Origin: Codonopsis lanceolata
Lineage: Eukaryota > Streptophyta > Magnoliopsida > Asterales > Campanulaceae
NCBI GenBank assembly: GCA_013146195.2
Contig: CM028381.1
Location: 94,815,255-94,879,254, forward strand
DNA length: 64,000 bases
Reading direction: 5' to 3'
Of the stretch, positions 23,023 through 35,046 are shown piece after piece. The position numbers and the translations under genes were made by a program. The notes beneath the pieces were generated by a model. The model had not been told where the DNA came from. It did no database searches and saw only the letters and a program-made list of their open reading frames with translations. Positions within the stretch are counted from its first letter, which is position 1. The number at the start of each line of letters is the position of its first letter.

Positions 23023-23950
23023 TTTACTACAACTATTACGATTTTCATACCATCCGTCCTAGGAGTCATCCACAAACAAAGATCTGATTGGATTCTCAAA
23101 GTCAGAGTTGCAAGGTCTCAACTCAAATAAACAACGAAGTAGTTGACATAGTCAAATTATAAAGTTATATATTTTTGCTAAGCATGAAAAATGGTTAAAT
23201 AAAAAATATTAATAAATATAATAGATAAACTTATCAATTCAGATATGTGGCACCCCGCTCCTTCGTTAGCTCGGTTTGCGTGCTATACTTGCACTTCTTC
23301 CTTTGTCGACTGTATGTTTGGTTTACGAGAGAGTCTAGATATGTATGAGAGACCACATTAAGACCAAAACGCTATCAAGAAATGCCATATAGTTGTTGAC
23401 TTGCTAAAGTCACAAGTCGTGACTCGACGATAGTCGAAATGCGACGCGTTTGAGGGTTTGCTTGCGTTTTGCGTTCGTGACCTCGGTTTGGTCCTAGACC
23501 TTTATATGATGGTTTATTAACACGTTTAGATGTATTAGAATTCAAGTTGAAGGTGTTCCTTAAGTCTATCGATGATTTAGAAGCTTTGGAGACAACATTC
23601 GTCTCTATCACGTAGTTCGGGGATTGAGTCGCGTAATTGTCTCTCCTTTGGAATTCTTATTTCCCTAGTTGTTATTCAACTTTCTAGAAGTATACAAGCT
23701 TCTTCATTAGCCCTTAGACTTTCCTTAAAAGTCTCCTTTCATTGCTCGTTCAATTGCGAGTCCATTCGTCGTTTCGGTTGCACGTTGTTGCACCTCTTCC
23801 CGGTTTCGCTCTGAGTTGTTTCGGGAGTTGTTTGTGAGTGTTCTATGGGATTTATATACCTACTTTGGATGAGGTTTGAACCTTGTTAGGTTTGGTTATG
23901 TGTTTGAGGTCGTTCGGGGTTGAATTCTAAGCCCTTTTTGGTCTGGGAGG

Positions 23951-24065
23951 CTTGCGGTCGCAAGGGGGAAGGACCTTGCCCCCGCAAGGTCATCAGAATT
24001 TGTGCATGGAGAGGGGTGGAGAGCTTGCGGTTGCAAGCTCTAGGGGACCTTGCGACCGCAAGGTT
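23951..24065 (+). promoter_or_regulatory. Hairpin cluster in family B 5' LTR
   Basis: Four short inverted repeats in two pairs: 23951-23964 (cttgcggtcgcaag), 23973-23990 (accttgcccccgcaaggt), 24023-24038 (gcttgcggttgcaagc) and 24048-24065 (accttgcgaccgcaaggt). They lie about 220 bp upstream of the TATA box. Role unknown; the placement in U3 upstream of the promoter is seen, a regulatory function is inference. Confidence 0.5.
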
Positions 24066-24283
24066 CCCCGACCCTACTTTGCTCTGTTTCGATTTTTGAC
24101 GAGAAATGCCTATCCTACCCTCATCAAACCCCCTCTAAACCCTTTCTAACCTCCCATACTTAGCCCTAAACATGTCCTAACATTAGTTGGAAGTTAATTA
24201 AGGTTAGATTAGTGAGTGATTACTCCTAATCTCTACTAATTGTACTTGGGAAATGACTATTGTGCCCTCTTTATATTTGGGGG

Positions 24284-24291
24284 TATAAATA
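24284..24291 (+). promoter_or_regulatory. TATA box, family B 5' LTR
   Basis: TATAAATA in the context ggggTATAAATAcccaaacc, identical to the 3' LTR copy at 32094-32101. Confidence 0.6.
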
Positions 24292-25282
24292 CCCAAACCC
24301 ATTAGAGAATTCAGAAAATCTCTTCATTTCTCCTCCTCCACCATACGTATTAGAGAGAGAGAGGGTTCTTGGAGATTTCAAGCCCTAGCCTCCTTCTCCC
24401 TTCGATCCATGACGATCCAACCGTCGGATTGCCTTCAAACTTCAGATTCGTGAAGCCCTTGACGAGTAGAACAAGTTCACCGATCGGATTTGTGTTCTTT
24501 GGAGTTTTCATTCGAGCTAGGTAAGTTAATTTTGGTTCATTGGCCCTAAGGAAAACAACCTATGTGCTATTTGTGCGCAATGAACACTTGATATGCTTTG
24601 TATGCCCATTTTGGGGATTTTTGGAAGTATTAACTTGTTAGGAGCATTTGTAGAATGGCTTCTATGATTGTTGAAGTATATGATTACTCTTCATCTTGTG
24701 TTTCTAGGCTTATGAGCATGCTAGAAATCATGTTCACATGTTATTTGGGTTTATTGTGGAAATATGCCTATGTTTGGGGTTTTGAATGTGTGAACTCACT
24801 AGGTATCATGAGTAGGATCATTTAATTGAAATTAAGTGATGTATGAAATGGGTTATGATTTATGTTGGGTTTTATTGTGAATTTTAGGGCTTGGGGATCG
24901 AGCCCGAATTATTGGAGAAATTGTTGTTAATTTAAGTGGGTATTAATGGTGAGGTTGTGTAGACACCCCAATTTCGTACCCCTGGTATGTGACTGACATA
25001 AAATATCAAGAACTGTTAAAACTTAACAAATGTCAAGTTACAGGAGTCAAAAATGCGAAAGGAAAAGCAGGATGCGCGAAACAGTGAACTGTAGGGGGGA
25101 AAGTGCACAAAATGAAACTTGAAAAAGCTGGTTGGTGCCGCACCAAGGGTCTCCTTGGTGGCACCAAGCACTTTACTGTAGCTTGTCTCAGATGGAAATT
25201 GTACAATTTTTGATGCACAAGGTACAAGTCGCTGAAGCTGGTGAACAAATTCAAGAATTCCTACCGTGTCCTGCTCCTCGAC

Positions 25283-25290
25283 TATAAATA
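25283..25290 (+). promoter_or_regulatory. TATA box of the nested LTR
   Basis: TATAAATA followed by aggaggcctcgg, in the usual LTR promoter context. Confidence 0.5.
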
Positions 25291-26247
25291 GGAGGCCTCG
25301 GTTCCCATTTTCAGTTGCTCATTTTCCTCCGTGATTTTAATCGCAGCGAAGCTCTGTTGTTATTCTGCCGATACTATTAGTACGAGAAGTGCGAAATAGG
25401 TGAGTGGAAGCCCCTAGAATCTTCAAACCCCGTCCAAACTCCGCCAAAATGAAAACCCATAGGTTATAAGTGATCCCTAGCCTAGTTGTTAGGTATCCAC
25501 CTCACTTCCCCGGCCCAAAAATCCCAAAGTAAGTCGTTACTCCGCCCGAGTAACGAGCCGAAAAACCAAAAAACTAAGCCGTGATTCCGCCTAACCAAAA
25601 AAGGCCAAAACCTACCCAAATAAGCTGTCACTCTGCCCAAGTTGACAAGCCCAAACTCTCAGAAATAAGCAATCATTCTGCCCAAATCAAAACAACAACC
25701 ACACAACAAACAACAAAAGACTCCCTCTCCCTGAAGGACAGAGCGAGCACACCGCCGCTCTAAAAGGTAGAACCTTTAAGGGCGCAATTTATTGTATTTA
25801 TTTAATTTTTTGTATTTCTATTTATTTTTAAAAGTTGTTATTTAAATCCGGCACAATGTAGCCAATATAAGCCGTTGTGCTGCCCGGATTAGAGTAGGAA
25901 ATATTATGTAAAAGAGCCGTTATGATGGCCAAATATTCTTAAATATGTCTGTAATTATTGTAAGGAAATGGCTGCGAGTCCGTAAATAATGTAGCCATGG
26001 ATGTATTTGATTTAATTTCATGTCTTTTAATACTGTGTTTATTTGCGAAATAAATATAACAATAAGCATACTTCAGCCAAAAACCATTTTTGAGACCGAA
26101 AGGGCGAGTTGGGTGCCTAGCACCTTCCCAACTCGTAACTTAGCCTCCGAACTCGTTTTCTTTTTCTCTGGTTTATTTTTCTTTTCTTTGGTTTTGCTTT
26201 ATTTGCCTTAAAATAAAGATGGCGACTCTTAAAACTTTCAGATCCAG

Positions 26248-26580
26248 TGGGGCCTCGCAACACTCCTTCTTTGCACTTTCCTGTTCTCCCCTAAAAAAGG
26301 GAGAAATGGGAATGGAAGGGTGATGTATTCCCATGTCCTGGTATCCCCTAAACAAGGGATAACTTGATGCGGGAAACCCAAAGCTCCCATAGTGATCTGA
26401 ATGGGCCATAATGCTATTTTTAATAAAATCCATAGTGGGGGCGTCGCAATATCCTTTTTTGCACTTTTACATTTTCCCCTAAAAAAGGGAAAATGGGAAT
26501 GAAAGGGTAATATATTCCCATATCCTGGTATCCCCTAAACAAGGGATAACTTGATGCGGGAATCCATAAGTTCCCATATT
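26248..26580. repeat. Two tandem copies of a 187-bp unit
   Basis: Units begin gtggggcctcgc (26248) and gtgggggcgtcgc (26435). Each includes cccctaaaaaagggaga/aaatgggaatg and tatcccctaaacaaggg + ataacttgatgcggga. A third partial echo (cccctaaacaagggaggg) follows at about 26669. Confidence 0.85.
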
Positions 26581-29000
26581 GGATACAAAATCCACTCAAG
26601 GCAACCGAGGCACATTCAAACGTGCTAACATAGACAGCACTCCTCTCGCACTTTTGATTTCGTATTCCCCTAAACAAGGGAGGGTGGAACGAGAGCAGTG
26701 GTGTCCCGCATCCGCACGTACGCGCACCCCTATCCAAGGGCGCGCGGGTCGCTCCTTGGGAACCTCACAGGTTGATGAAATGTGTCATGAATGAAACTCA
26801 GTATTTAGACTCAACGGAGTCAAAATAAGTTCAATAATGTGTTAATGAATTCGAGTGGAAGTCCTACGACATTTGGGTTTCGATTGACTATGACTATGAA
26901 TAGTTATATGGATTTTTAGGCTTGGGAATCAAGCCCGGATGATTTTTGGGAAATTTGTTATAATTTGAATGGTGTGTTAATTTGGGGATGTATGAAATAT
27001 GTATTTAATGAAATGTGATATTTAGACTCAATGGAGTCATTATAGGTTCAATAAGATGTTGGTGAGCCTTAGGTTGAAATCCTACGATGTTCGAGTTTGG
27101 TTGGTTTTGATTGTGAATACCAGAGCATCCCGAATTGTGTCCAATTGCGACACCCACAATATAAAGGCTTATTGGGGATTTAGTTAGAGCGTTCTCGTTA
27201 GAACACGGAGCATTAGAATCCAACATATGATCTCGAATATCTTTAAGAAATGATTATTGAATGAGTTCTCTCTTAGGGAATTTGGTCGAGTGCACATGAA
27301 AGCACTTGCGAGGTTATGACTACGGGTTGGTCTTGGTACCCTTGAGATTGGTTTTGAGGATGTCGAGTATATATGACGATTGGGACTATGGTTGAGTCCG
27401 GTGTACCTTTAAGTGAAGCTAAAATGCTATGTCTTGATTTATGATTGTTCTTAGACTAAAATAATAGTCTTTGGTTAAATCTTGAGTAGAGGACTATGGT
27501 AGACCTCATGTTATGATTTCTTGAGCTTATATGCTACTTTTGATTGGGTGATGACTTGAGGGTTATGAGTACCTCATTATGTGGTTCTTTGACTAAACTT
27601 ATAAGTTAGTTGGATTTGTTAAGTATGTGCAAATATGTGCATTGTTAAATTGGTGTGTAGAGCTTTATGTCCTACTTGATTTGAAAAGTCTGCTATGGTC
27701 GGTCTTGATTTTTGTTTGAGCATGCGAGTAAATATCTACTTGTGCATTGCATAAAAGTCCAGCTGGCATTATTTGGATTGGTTTTATACGTCAGGGTAGG
27801 ACGATACATCGTCTATACGAATCGTAAGATTCGTATTCGCTATGGATCGCCGCACTGACCTCACACACCCTCCATTGTTGGCCGCAATGGGAAGTAGCCC
27901 CTTTGCCGTAACAATACGTACGCCATTGGCTGCTATCTAAATCGAGTAGGTTCTCGATATAAGTCGATGTAATCACAGAGCATCGATGGCACGAACCAAT
28001 ATAACATTGTGTATTGCAGGAGTAGCACAACGGCACTATTTGGGTATCTTCTCTATCCCTTATGTGGCTTACTATAAGCACTTATATGAAGGATAACGTG
28101 CTATGTGGTTTATGAAGTTTATGTTACTTGATGACTTAATACAAGTTTATTGTTGGTATACGGTTAAGATGCCATGATTTTGTACATGCTTGTGCATTAT
28201 GCCATGCCACGTCATGCTATGCCATACAGTTGCATTTAGTAACTTACTGCGTCATTATGACTCACTCCGTGTGTTTGTTTTCCTTAGTGTGTGCAGTGAC
28301 CCCGTTAGTGCGCTTGGCAGCTTCGGAGAGTGATTTCTAGCAGGTGGTCATCCGGGCTTTAAGCTTGGAGATTTTATTATTATCGTATTTATTATCTTGT
28401 GAGACACGGATGTAAAGTTATGTAAACTGTACTTGGGTAGTTATGTTAGTATTTTATTTCGTATTATTTTGGGAGCCGACTTATTCGGTCGTGCTGTTGT
28501 ATTTATTTAGAAGTTTATTCCGTTGTCTTTTCGAGCAAGGTTTTAGCTCGCATGTTCTAGTGTTGTGTTATTGTTATTTCTATATCCGACAACTTTAGTC
28601 GAGATACATTGGTTTAGTTGTTAGTGCTTAATCTCTTATTCTTTTAGTTGATTTGTCCCTCCGGCATGTTATAGCCGTTGAGTGGTTGTTTATCAGGTTG
28701 GTATTATGTTGCTTCGCCGGCCTTAGGTTGCTGATGGTTTGTCGAGAGATAGTTGTCCCTCAGCCTTGTATTCCTTGGTTTAGGATTATAGACTTTAGTC
28801 CCACTTATGATTCGCTTCCGCAGGTTTTAGTTTTTGTTGTTTCGTTTGGCTGTTATGACCTTACATTCCCGTTTCGAGCTAGTCAGCTCATTGTTTTGAC
28901 TTGCACCATTATTATTAGCAGGTGCTTGTCCGTCTTTTAGCTTGTCTTGGTGGCACGACCTTGGGATTCCGCATTGGAGTCCGCGTCGGGCTGCAACAGT

Positions 29001-29012
29001 TGGTATCAGAGC
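29001..29012 (+). other. Primer-binding site, tRNA-Met type
   Basis: TGGTATCAGAGC, the complement of the 3' end of initiator tRNA-Met, lies two bases after the 5' LTR end; used to prime reverse transcription. Confidence 0.92.
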
Positions 29013-29109
29013 TATAGGTTAGCTGTTTCGCCAGGATAGGTTCCTTGGCCTAGTTTGGGTTGGGTTTATGGTTGAGTTATTAACGCTGAGTGTTCTTTTT
29101 AGGCGTATT

Positions 29110-29408
29110 ATGTCAGGAACTGGCGTGGAGCTAGTTCTAGTAGACGTCATTCGAGTATAGCTCTTGGCGACGAGAGAGAGGAGAACGTTAATGATCTGCG
29201 TGTGACTCCTCAACAGATGTTTGGATTTGAAGACGATTCTATTATTCCTGAGAAATTGTTTTTGAAGTTAAAACCGAAAAGTTTTGATGGAGAGCCAGAT
29301 GCTACTAAGGCGGAGCTTTGGCTAGAAAGCATGGAGAAGATCTTTGCACTTTTGGGTTGTACATCGGAAGAGATGGTCAGCCTAGAGTTTGAGGCCGCGT
29401 GTGAGTAG
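29110..29408 (+). pseudogene. Gag remnant of family B
   Basis: The clearest frame (29202-29408) reads MFGFEDDSIIPEKLFLKLKP then SFDGEPDATKAELWLESMEK, the start of the Tekay/Del-type gag core (F-x-G ... P-x-x-A-x-x-W-L-x-x-M-E-K-I-F). It stops after LEFEAACE, before the central Trp-Trp motif and zinc knuckle; an upstream ATG at 29110 is out of frame with it. The protein cannot form a complete capsid. All downstream enzymes are missing. Confidence 0.8.
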
Positions 29409-31045
29409 CAGTTGGCCATTACGGAGTTTTGAAACCTATCCGAAATAGAAAGATATATCCTCGTATATATATTATACCGTTGCTACTATTACCGTTATTA
29501 TGAGTGCGCGCTTTAATCGGTAGCTCATGTGCATTCATACATACATTATATGGTGCAATGTGTAATATTGGTTATTTGCTCAATCGGGAATAATACCCCA
29601 ATGTGAGATCGATATATGATATGGTTTCTTTTGTGAATTACCGGTAGGTAATCGCACGTGGTGTATGAATTCTTGTTTATTCTATATATGTATAAGACTA
29701 TGCTATATATAGAGTTGTGGTTTTGTATGGTTATATACAAAGGCCATAGTATGTATATATATATGAAGCATGAATTGTATAATGATACTTATCGATTTGG
29801 TATGATGTTTGTATATTCTATAAAGATATGTTTTATGTAATGAATAATATAATACTATATTATTGTTAGTGGTTATTATGAGTGTAGGATATACACTCGA
29901 CTTGTGAGAAGGTTAAAGGTTGCGATTTAGAAGATAATCACGGTTGCACGGGAGTGTATGACGCCTCGCCGCAAGTATTGAGACGTTAACGTTGTGATAT
30001 GATGCTTAGAGTATGTATGGTTGTAGGCTTGGTCTAGAGCTTTAGAAAGGATGGTCTTGCGGAGTGTGTAGACGCTACGAATGTTAGTGGGCGTGTCGGT
30101 TTCTTGTAATTTCTAGTGAGTTATCTTGGTTGAGTGTACTAGGTACACGAGTTTTGTGGTATATATGATTGTTGTTTGCCAAGGTAATAGACCTTGTTAC
30201 TTGGCTTGATTTTATTCAGTTATGTGCATTAGTTGTAAGAAACATCTATTTGATGCATTTACATTTTTAAAATATTAAATTCTTATTTCATAATTATTTT
30301 CGCTTGTTCATTCATTTCATTAGCATAGTAGACTGTTTGAAGGATGCTTAAAACTTTTTATTCATGAACCTTCGCATCCTTACGACGGAAACTTTTGAAG
30401 CTAATTCAGCAGGTACCCTGAATTGGTGACCAAAAGGCATTCGTCGTTGGACTAGGATTGGTAGGAATTAAGTTAGAAATTGACTATACCCGTTACCAAA
30501 TGGAATGGACAGAAATGGAATGAATTTTCAAAACATATCGTTAACGTGCTCTTATGTGTTGTTACACGCGATAGGAAAATCGCGAGTATGATTTACATGG
30601 TTTGAAATGCCGGTTTGATTATCTTTGATTTGTTTGCGAATTGCTCCATAGGCAATTATTATTTCTTTTAACTTAGAACCTCATGTGCTTGAATTTCGTG
30701 TTGTGCCCTGAGACAAATAGTTTCGGTAGTTGGATGTTGAAGTGTCCTTGAGTAATTTCATGCGTATTCGCGACTTAAGTATGAGTCATGTTAGTTTCAA
30801 TCATGAGTGTTTGATGTGGTTGTGTTTATTGAGGATTCATGGATCTTCAAATTTGGATTATTGCAGTTCGACCCTTGTGTAGAATGTGGTGGTAGACTCG
30901 GAGATTCGAGTCAAAGTTGGTGGTTTTGAGATCAAGTGTTAATCCGGGATTAAGAGACACAGTAATCGTTTTCTTGATGTATTGTGGTTGAGTGTTGACC
31001 TGACGTTGGATTGTGTTGTGGTTTAGAATTCGGGACGAATTCTTT
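29409..31045 (+). other. Noncoding internal region of family B
   Basis: AT-rich sequence between the gag remnant and the polypurine tract, with no pol motif. Phrases such as ttacgacggaaacttttgaagc and aggcattcgtcg at about 30370-30440 are echoed at 42655-42725 in the family A element, so the two families share leader/trailer sequence. Confidence 0.7.
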
Positions 31046-31048
31046 TTA

Positions 31049-31060
31049 AGGTGGAGAGAA
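31049..31060 (+). other. Polypurine tract of family B
   Basis: AGGTGGAGAGAA directly before the 3' LTR start TGTGGCACCCC; expected plus-strand primer. Confidence 0.7.
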
Positions 31061-34000
31061 TGTGGCACCCCGCTCCTTCGTTAGCTCGGTTTGCGTGCTA
31101 TACTTGCACTTCTTCCTTTGTCGACTGTATGTTTGGTTTATGAGAGGGTCTAGATATGTATGAGAGACCACATTAAGACCAAAACGCTATCAAGAAATGC
31201 CATATAGTTGTTGACTTGCTAAAGTCACAAGTCGTGACTCGACGATAGTCGAAATGCGACGCGTTTGAGGGTTTGCTTGCGTTTTGCGTTCGTGACCTCG
31301 GTTTGGTCCTAGACCTTTATATGATGGTTTATTAACACGTTTAGATGTATTATACTTCAAGTTGGAGGTGTTCCTTAAGTCTATCGATGATTTAGAAGCT
31401 TTGGAGACATCATTCGTCTCTATCGCGTAGTTCGGGGATTGAGTCGCGTAATCGTCTCTCCTTTGGAATTCTTATTTCCCTAGTTGTTATTCAACTTTCT
31501 AGAAGTATACAAGCTTCTTCATTATCCCTTAGACTTTCCTTAAAAGTCTCATTGCTCGTTCAATTGCGAGTCCATTCGTCGTTTCGGTTGCACGTTGTTG
31601 CACCTCTTCCCGGTTTCGCTCTGAGTTGTTTCGGGAGTTGTTTGTGAGTGTTCTATGGGAGTTATAGACCTACTTTGGATGAGGTTTGAACCTTGTTAGG
31701 TTTGGTTATTTGTTTGAGGTCGTTCGGGGTTGAATTCTAAGCCCTTTTTGGTCTGGGAGGCTTGCGATCGCAAGGGGGAAAGACCTTGCCCCCACAAGGT
31801 CATCAGAATTTGTGCATGGAGAGGGCTGGAGAGCTTGCGGTTGCAAGCTCTAGGGGACCTTGCGACCGCAAGGTGCCCCGACCCTACTTTGCTCTGTTTC
31901 GATTTTTGACGAGAAATGCCTATCCTACCCTCATTAAACCCCCTCTAAACCCTTTCTAACCTCCCATACTTAGCCCTAAACATGTCCTAACATTAGTTGG
32001 AAGTTAATTAAGGTTAGATTAGTGAGTGATTACTCCTAATCTCTACTAATTGTACTTGGGAAATGACTATTGTGCCCTCTTTATATTTGGGGGTATAAAT
32101 ACCCAAACCCATTAGAGAATTCAGAAAATCTCTTCATTTCTCCTCCTCCACCATACGTATTAGAGAGAGAGGGTTCTTGGAGATTTCAAGCCCTAGCCTC
32201 CTTCTCCCTTCGATCCATGACGATCCAACCGTCGGATTGCCTTCAAACTTCAGATTCGTGAAGGACGAGTAGAACAAGTTCACCGATCGGATTTGTGTTC
32301 TTTGGAGTTTTCATTCGAGCTAGGTAAGTTACCTTCTTTTTATTTTGGTTCATTGGCCCTAAGGAAAACAACATATGTGCTATTTGTGGGCAATGAACAC
32401 TTGATATGCTTTGTATGCCCATTTTAGGGATTTTTGGAAGTATGAACGTGTTAGGAGCATTTATAGAATGGCTTCAATGATTGTTGAAGTATATGATTAC
32501 TCTTCATCTTGTGTTTCTAGGCTTATGAGCATGCTAGAAATCATGTTCACATGTTATTTGGGTTTATTGTGGAAATATGCCTATGTTTGGGGTTTTGAAT
32601 GTGTGAACTCACTAGGTATCATGAGTATGATCATTTAATTGAAATTAAGTGATGTATGAAATGGGTTATGATTTATGTTGGGTTTTATTGTGAATTTTAG
32701 GGCTTGGGGATCGAGCCCGAATTATTGGAGAAATTGTTGTTAATTTAAGTGAGTATTAATGTTGAGGTTGATGAAATGTGTCATGAACGAAACTTAGTAT
32801 TTAGACTCAACAGAGTCAAAATAAGTTCAATAATGTGTTGATGAACTCGAGTGGAAGTCTTACGACATTTGGGTTTCGATTGACTATGACTATTAATAGT
32901 TATATGGATTTTTAGGCTTGGGAATCAAGCCCGGATGATTTTTGGGAAATTTGTTATAATTTGAATGGTGTGTTAATTTGGGGATGTATGAAATATGCAT
33001 TTAATGAAATGTGATATTTAGACTCAATGGAGTCATTATAGGTTCAATAAGATGTTGGTGAGCCTTAGGTTGAAATCCTACGATGTTCGGGTTTGGTTAG
33101 TTTTGATTGTGAATACCCGAGCATCCCGAATTGTGTCCAATTGCGACACCCACGATATAGAGGCTTATTGGGGATTTATTTAGAGCATTCTCGTTAGAAC
33201 ACGGAGCATTAGAATCCAACCTATGATCTCGAATATCTTTAAGAAATGATTATTGAATGAGTTCTCTCTTAGGGAATTTGGTCGCGTGCACATAAAAGCA
33301 CTTGCGAGGTTATGACTACGGGTTGGTCTTGGTACCCTTGAGATTGGTTTTGAGGATGTCGAGTATATATGACGATTGGGACTATGGTTGAGTCCGGTGT
33401 ACCTTTAAGTGAAGCTAAAATGCTAATTCTTGATTTATGATTGTTCTTAGACTAAAATAATAGTCTTTGGTTGAATCTCGAGTAGAGGACTATGGTAGAC
33501 CTCATGTTGTGATTTCTTGAGCTTATATGCTACTTTTGATTGGGTGATGACTTGAGGGTTATGAGTACCTCATTATGTGGTTCTTTGACTAAACTTATAA
33601 GTTAGTTGGATTTGTTAAGTATGTGCAAATATGTGCATTGTTAAATTGGTGTGTAGAGCTTTATGTCCTACTTGATTTGATAAGTCCGCTATGGTCGGTC
33701 TTGATTCTTGTTTGAGCATGCGAGTAAATATCTACTTGTGCATTGCATAAAAGTCCAGCTGGCATTATTTGGATTGGTTTTATACGTCAGGGTAGGACGA
33801 TACATCGCCTATACGAATCGTAAGATTCGTATTCGCTATGGATCGCCGTACCCTGGGACCTCACACACCCTCCATTGTTGGCCGCAATGGGGAAGTAGCC
33901 CCTTTGCCGTAACAATACGTGCGCCATTGGCTGCTATCTAAATCGAGTAGGTTCTCGATATAAGTCGATGTAATCATAGAGCATCGATGGCACGAACCAG

Positions 34001-35041
34001 TATAACATTGTGTATTGCAGGAGTAGCACAACGGCACTATTTGGGTATCTTCTCTATCCCTTATGTGGCTTACTATAAGCACTTATATGAAGGATAATGT
34101 GCTATGTGGTTTATGAAGTTTATGTTACTTGATGACTTAATACAAGTTTATTGTTGGTATACGATTAAGATGCCATGATTTTGTACATGCTTGTGCATTA
34201 TGCCATGCCACGTCATGCTATGCCATACAGTTGCATTTAGTAACTTACTGGGTCATTATGACTCACTCCGTGTGTTTGTTTTCCTTAGTGTGTGCAGTGA
34301 CTTCGTTAGTGCGCTTGGAAGCTTCGGAGAGTGATTTCTAGCAGGTGGTCATCCGGGCTTTAAGCTTGGAGATTTTATTATTATTGTATTTATTATCTTG
34401 TGAGACACGGATGTAAAGTTATGTTAACTTTACTTGGGTAGTTATGTTAGTATTTTATTTCGTATTATTTTGGGAGTCGACTTGTTCGGTCGAGCTGTTG
34501 TATTTATTTAGAAGTTTATTCCATTGTCTTTCCGAGCAAGGTTTTAGCTCGCATGTTCTAGTGTTGTGTTATTGTTATTTCTATCTCCGACAACTTTAGT
34601 CTAGAGACATTGGTTTAGTTGTTAGTGTTTAATCTCTTATTCTTTTAGTTGATTTGTCCCTCCGGCATGTTATAGCCGTTGAGTGGTTGTTTATCAGGTT
34701 GGTATTTTGTTGCTTCGCCGGCCTTAGGTTTGCCGATGGTTTGTTACCCGTGCGCAATGTTGCGTCACGCGAATCGTAGATTTGTCGAGAGATAGTTGTC
34801 CCTCAGCCTTGTATTCCTTGGTTTAGGATTATAGACTTTGGTCCCACTTATGATTCGCTTCTGCAGGTTTTAGTTTTTGTTGTTCCGTTTGGCTGTTATG
34901 GCCTTACATTCCTGTTTCGAGCTAGTGAACTCATTGTTTTGACTTGCACCATTATGATTAGCAGGTGCTTGTCCGTCTTTTAGCTTGTCTTGGTGGCACA
35001 ACCTTGGGATTCCGCATTTGAGTCCGACTCGGGCTGCCACA
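31061..35041 (+). repeat. Family B 3' LTR (3981 bp)
   Basis: Starts TGTGGCACCCCGCTCC and ends GGCTGCCACA, followed by the AGATA duplication. It matches the 5' LTR throughout. It holds the TATA box at 32094-32101 and the same four hairpins (31761-31774, 31783-31800, 31833-31848, 31858-31875). A 45-bp-scale extra stretch near 34744 (ttacccgtgcgcaatgttgc) is absent from the 5' LTR. ORFs inside are incidental. Confidence 0.93.
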
Positions 35042-35046
35042 AGATA

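Larger units (their letters stand above)
24958..26769 (+). mobile_element. Solo-LTR-like element nested in family B 5' LTR
   Basis: An 1812-bp insert with TG...CA ends (TGTAGACACCCC ... CCTCACA) and a perfect 5-bp duplication GGTTG (24953-24957 and 26770-26774). It is absent from the other LTR, so the boundaries are certain. TGTAGACACCCC is a common start of Ogre/Tat-type gypsy LTRs. A TATAAATA box is at 25283-25290 and a hairpin pair built on TTGGTG...CACCAA at 25132-25169. Near its 3' end are ggcgactctt at 26221 and two copies of a 187-bp repeat. Confidence 0.9.
23246..28998 (+). repeat. Family B 5' LTR, enlarged by an insertion
   Basis: It aligns along its whole length with the 3' LTR at 31061-35041 except for the 1812-bp insert at 24958-26769 plus its 5-bp duplication. 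Removing these leaves 3936 bp against 3981 bp in the 3' LTR. Differences between the two are scattered substitutions and small indels, so the element is not brand new but is far from ancient. Confidence 0.93.
23246..35041 (+). mobile_element. Complete non-autonomous gypsy with about 4-kb LTRs (family B)
   Basis: Both ends begin/finish with TGTGGCACCCC...CCACA and the whole is flanked by a perfect 5-bp duplication AGATA (23241-23245 and 35042-35046). It has a 5' LTR (23246-28998), tRNA-Met primer site, a remnant of gag, about 1.6 kb of noncoding DNA, a polypurine tract and a 3' LTR (31061-35041). There is no pol. This is a large retrotransposon derivative that must rely on proteins from elsewhere; the gag motif and primer site indicate the Tekay/Del chromovirus side of Ty3/gypsy. 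Its 5' LTR carries another inserted element. Confidence 0.93.

Noticed and set aside
28653..28940. 95-codon hydrophobic ORF
   Set aside because: It is within the R/U5 part of the family B 5' LTR; the corresponding 3' LTR copy is not open.
33708..34082. Small ORFs matching others at 27791-28081
   Set aside because: They recur because the two LTRs of family B repeat the sequence; not independent genes.
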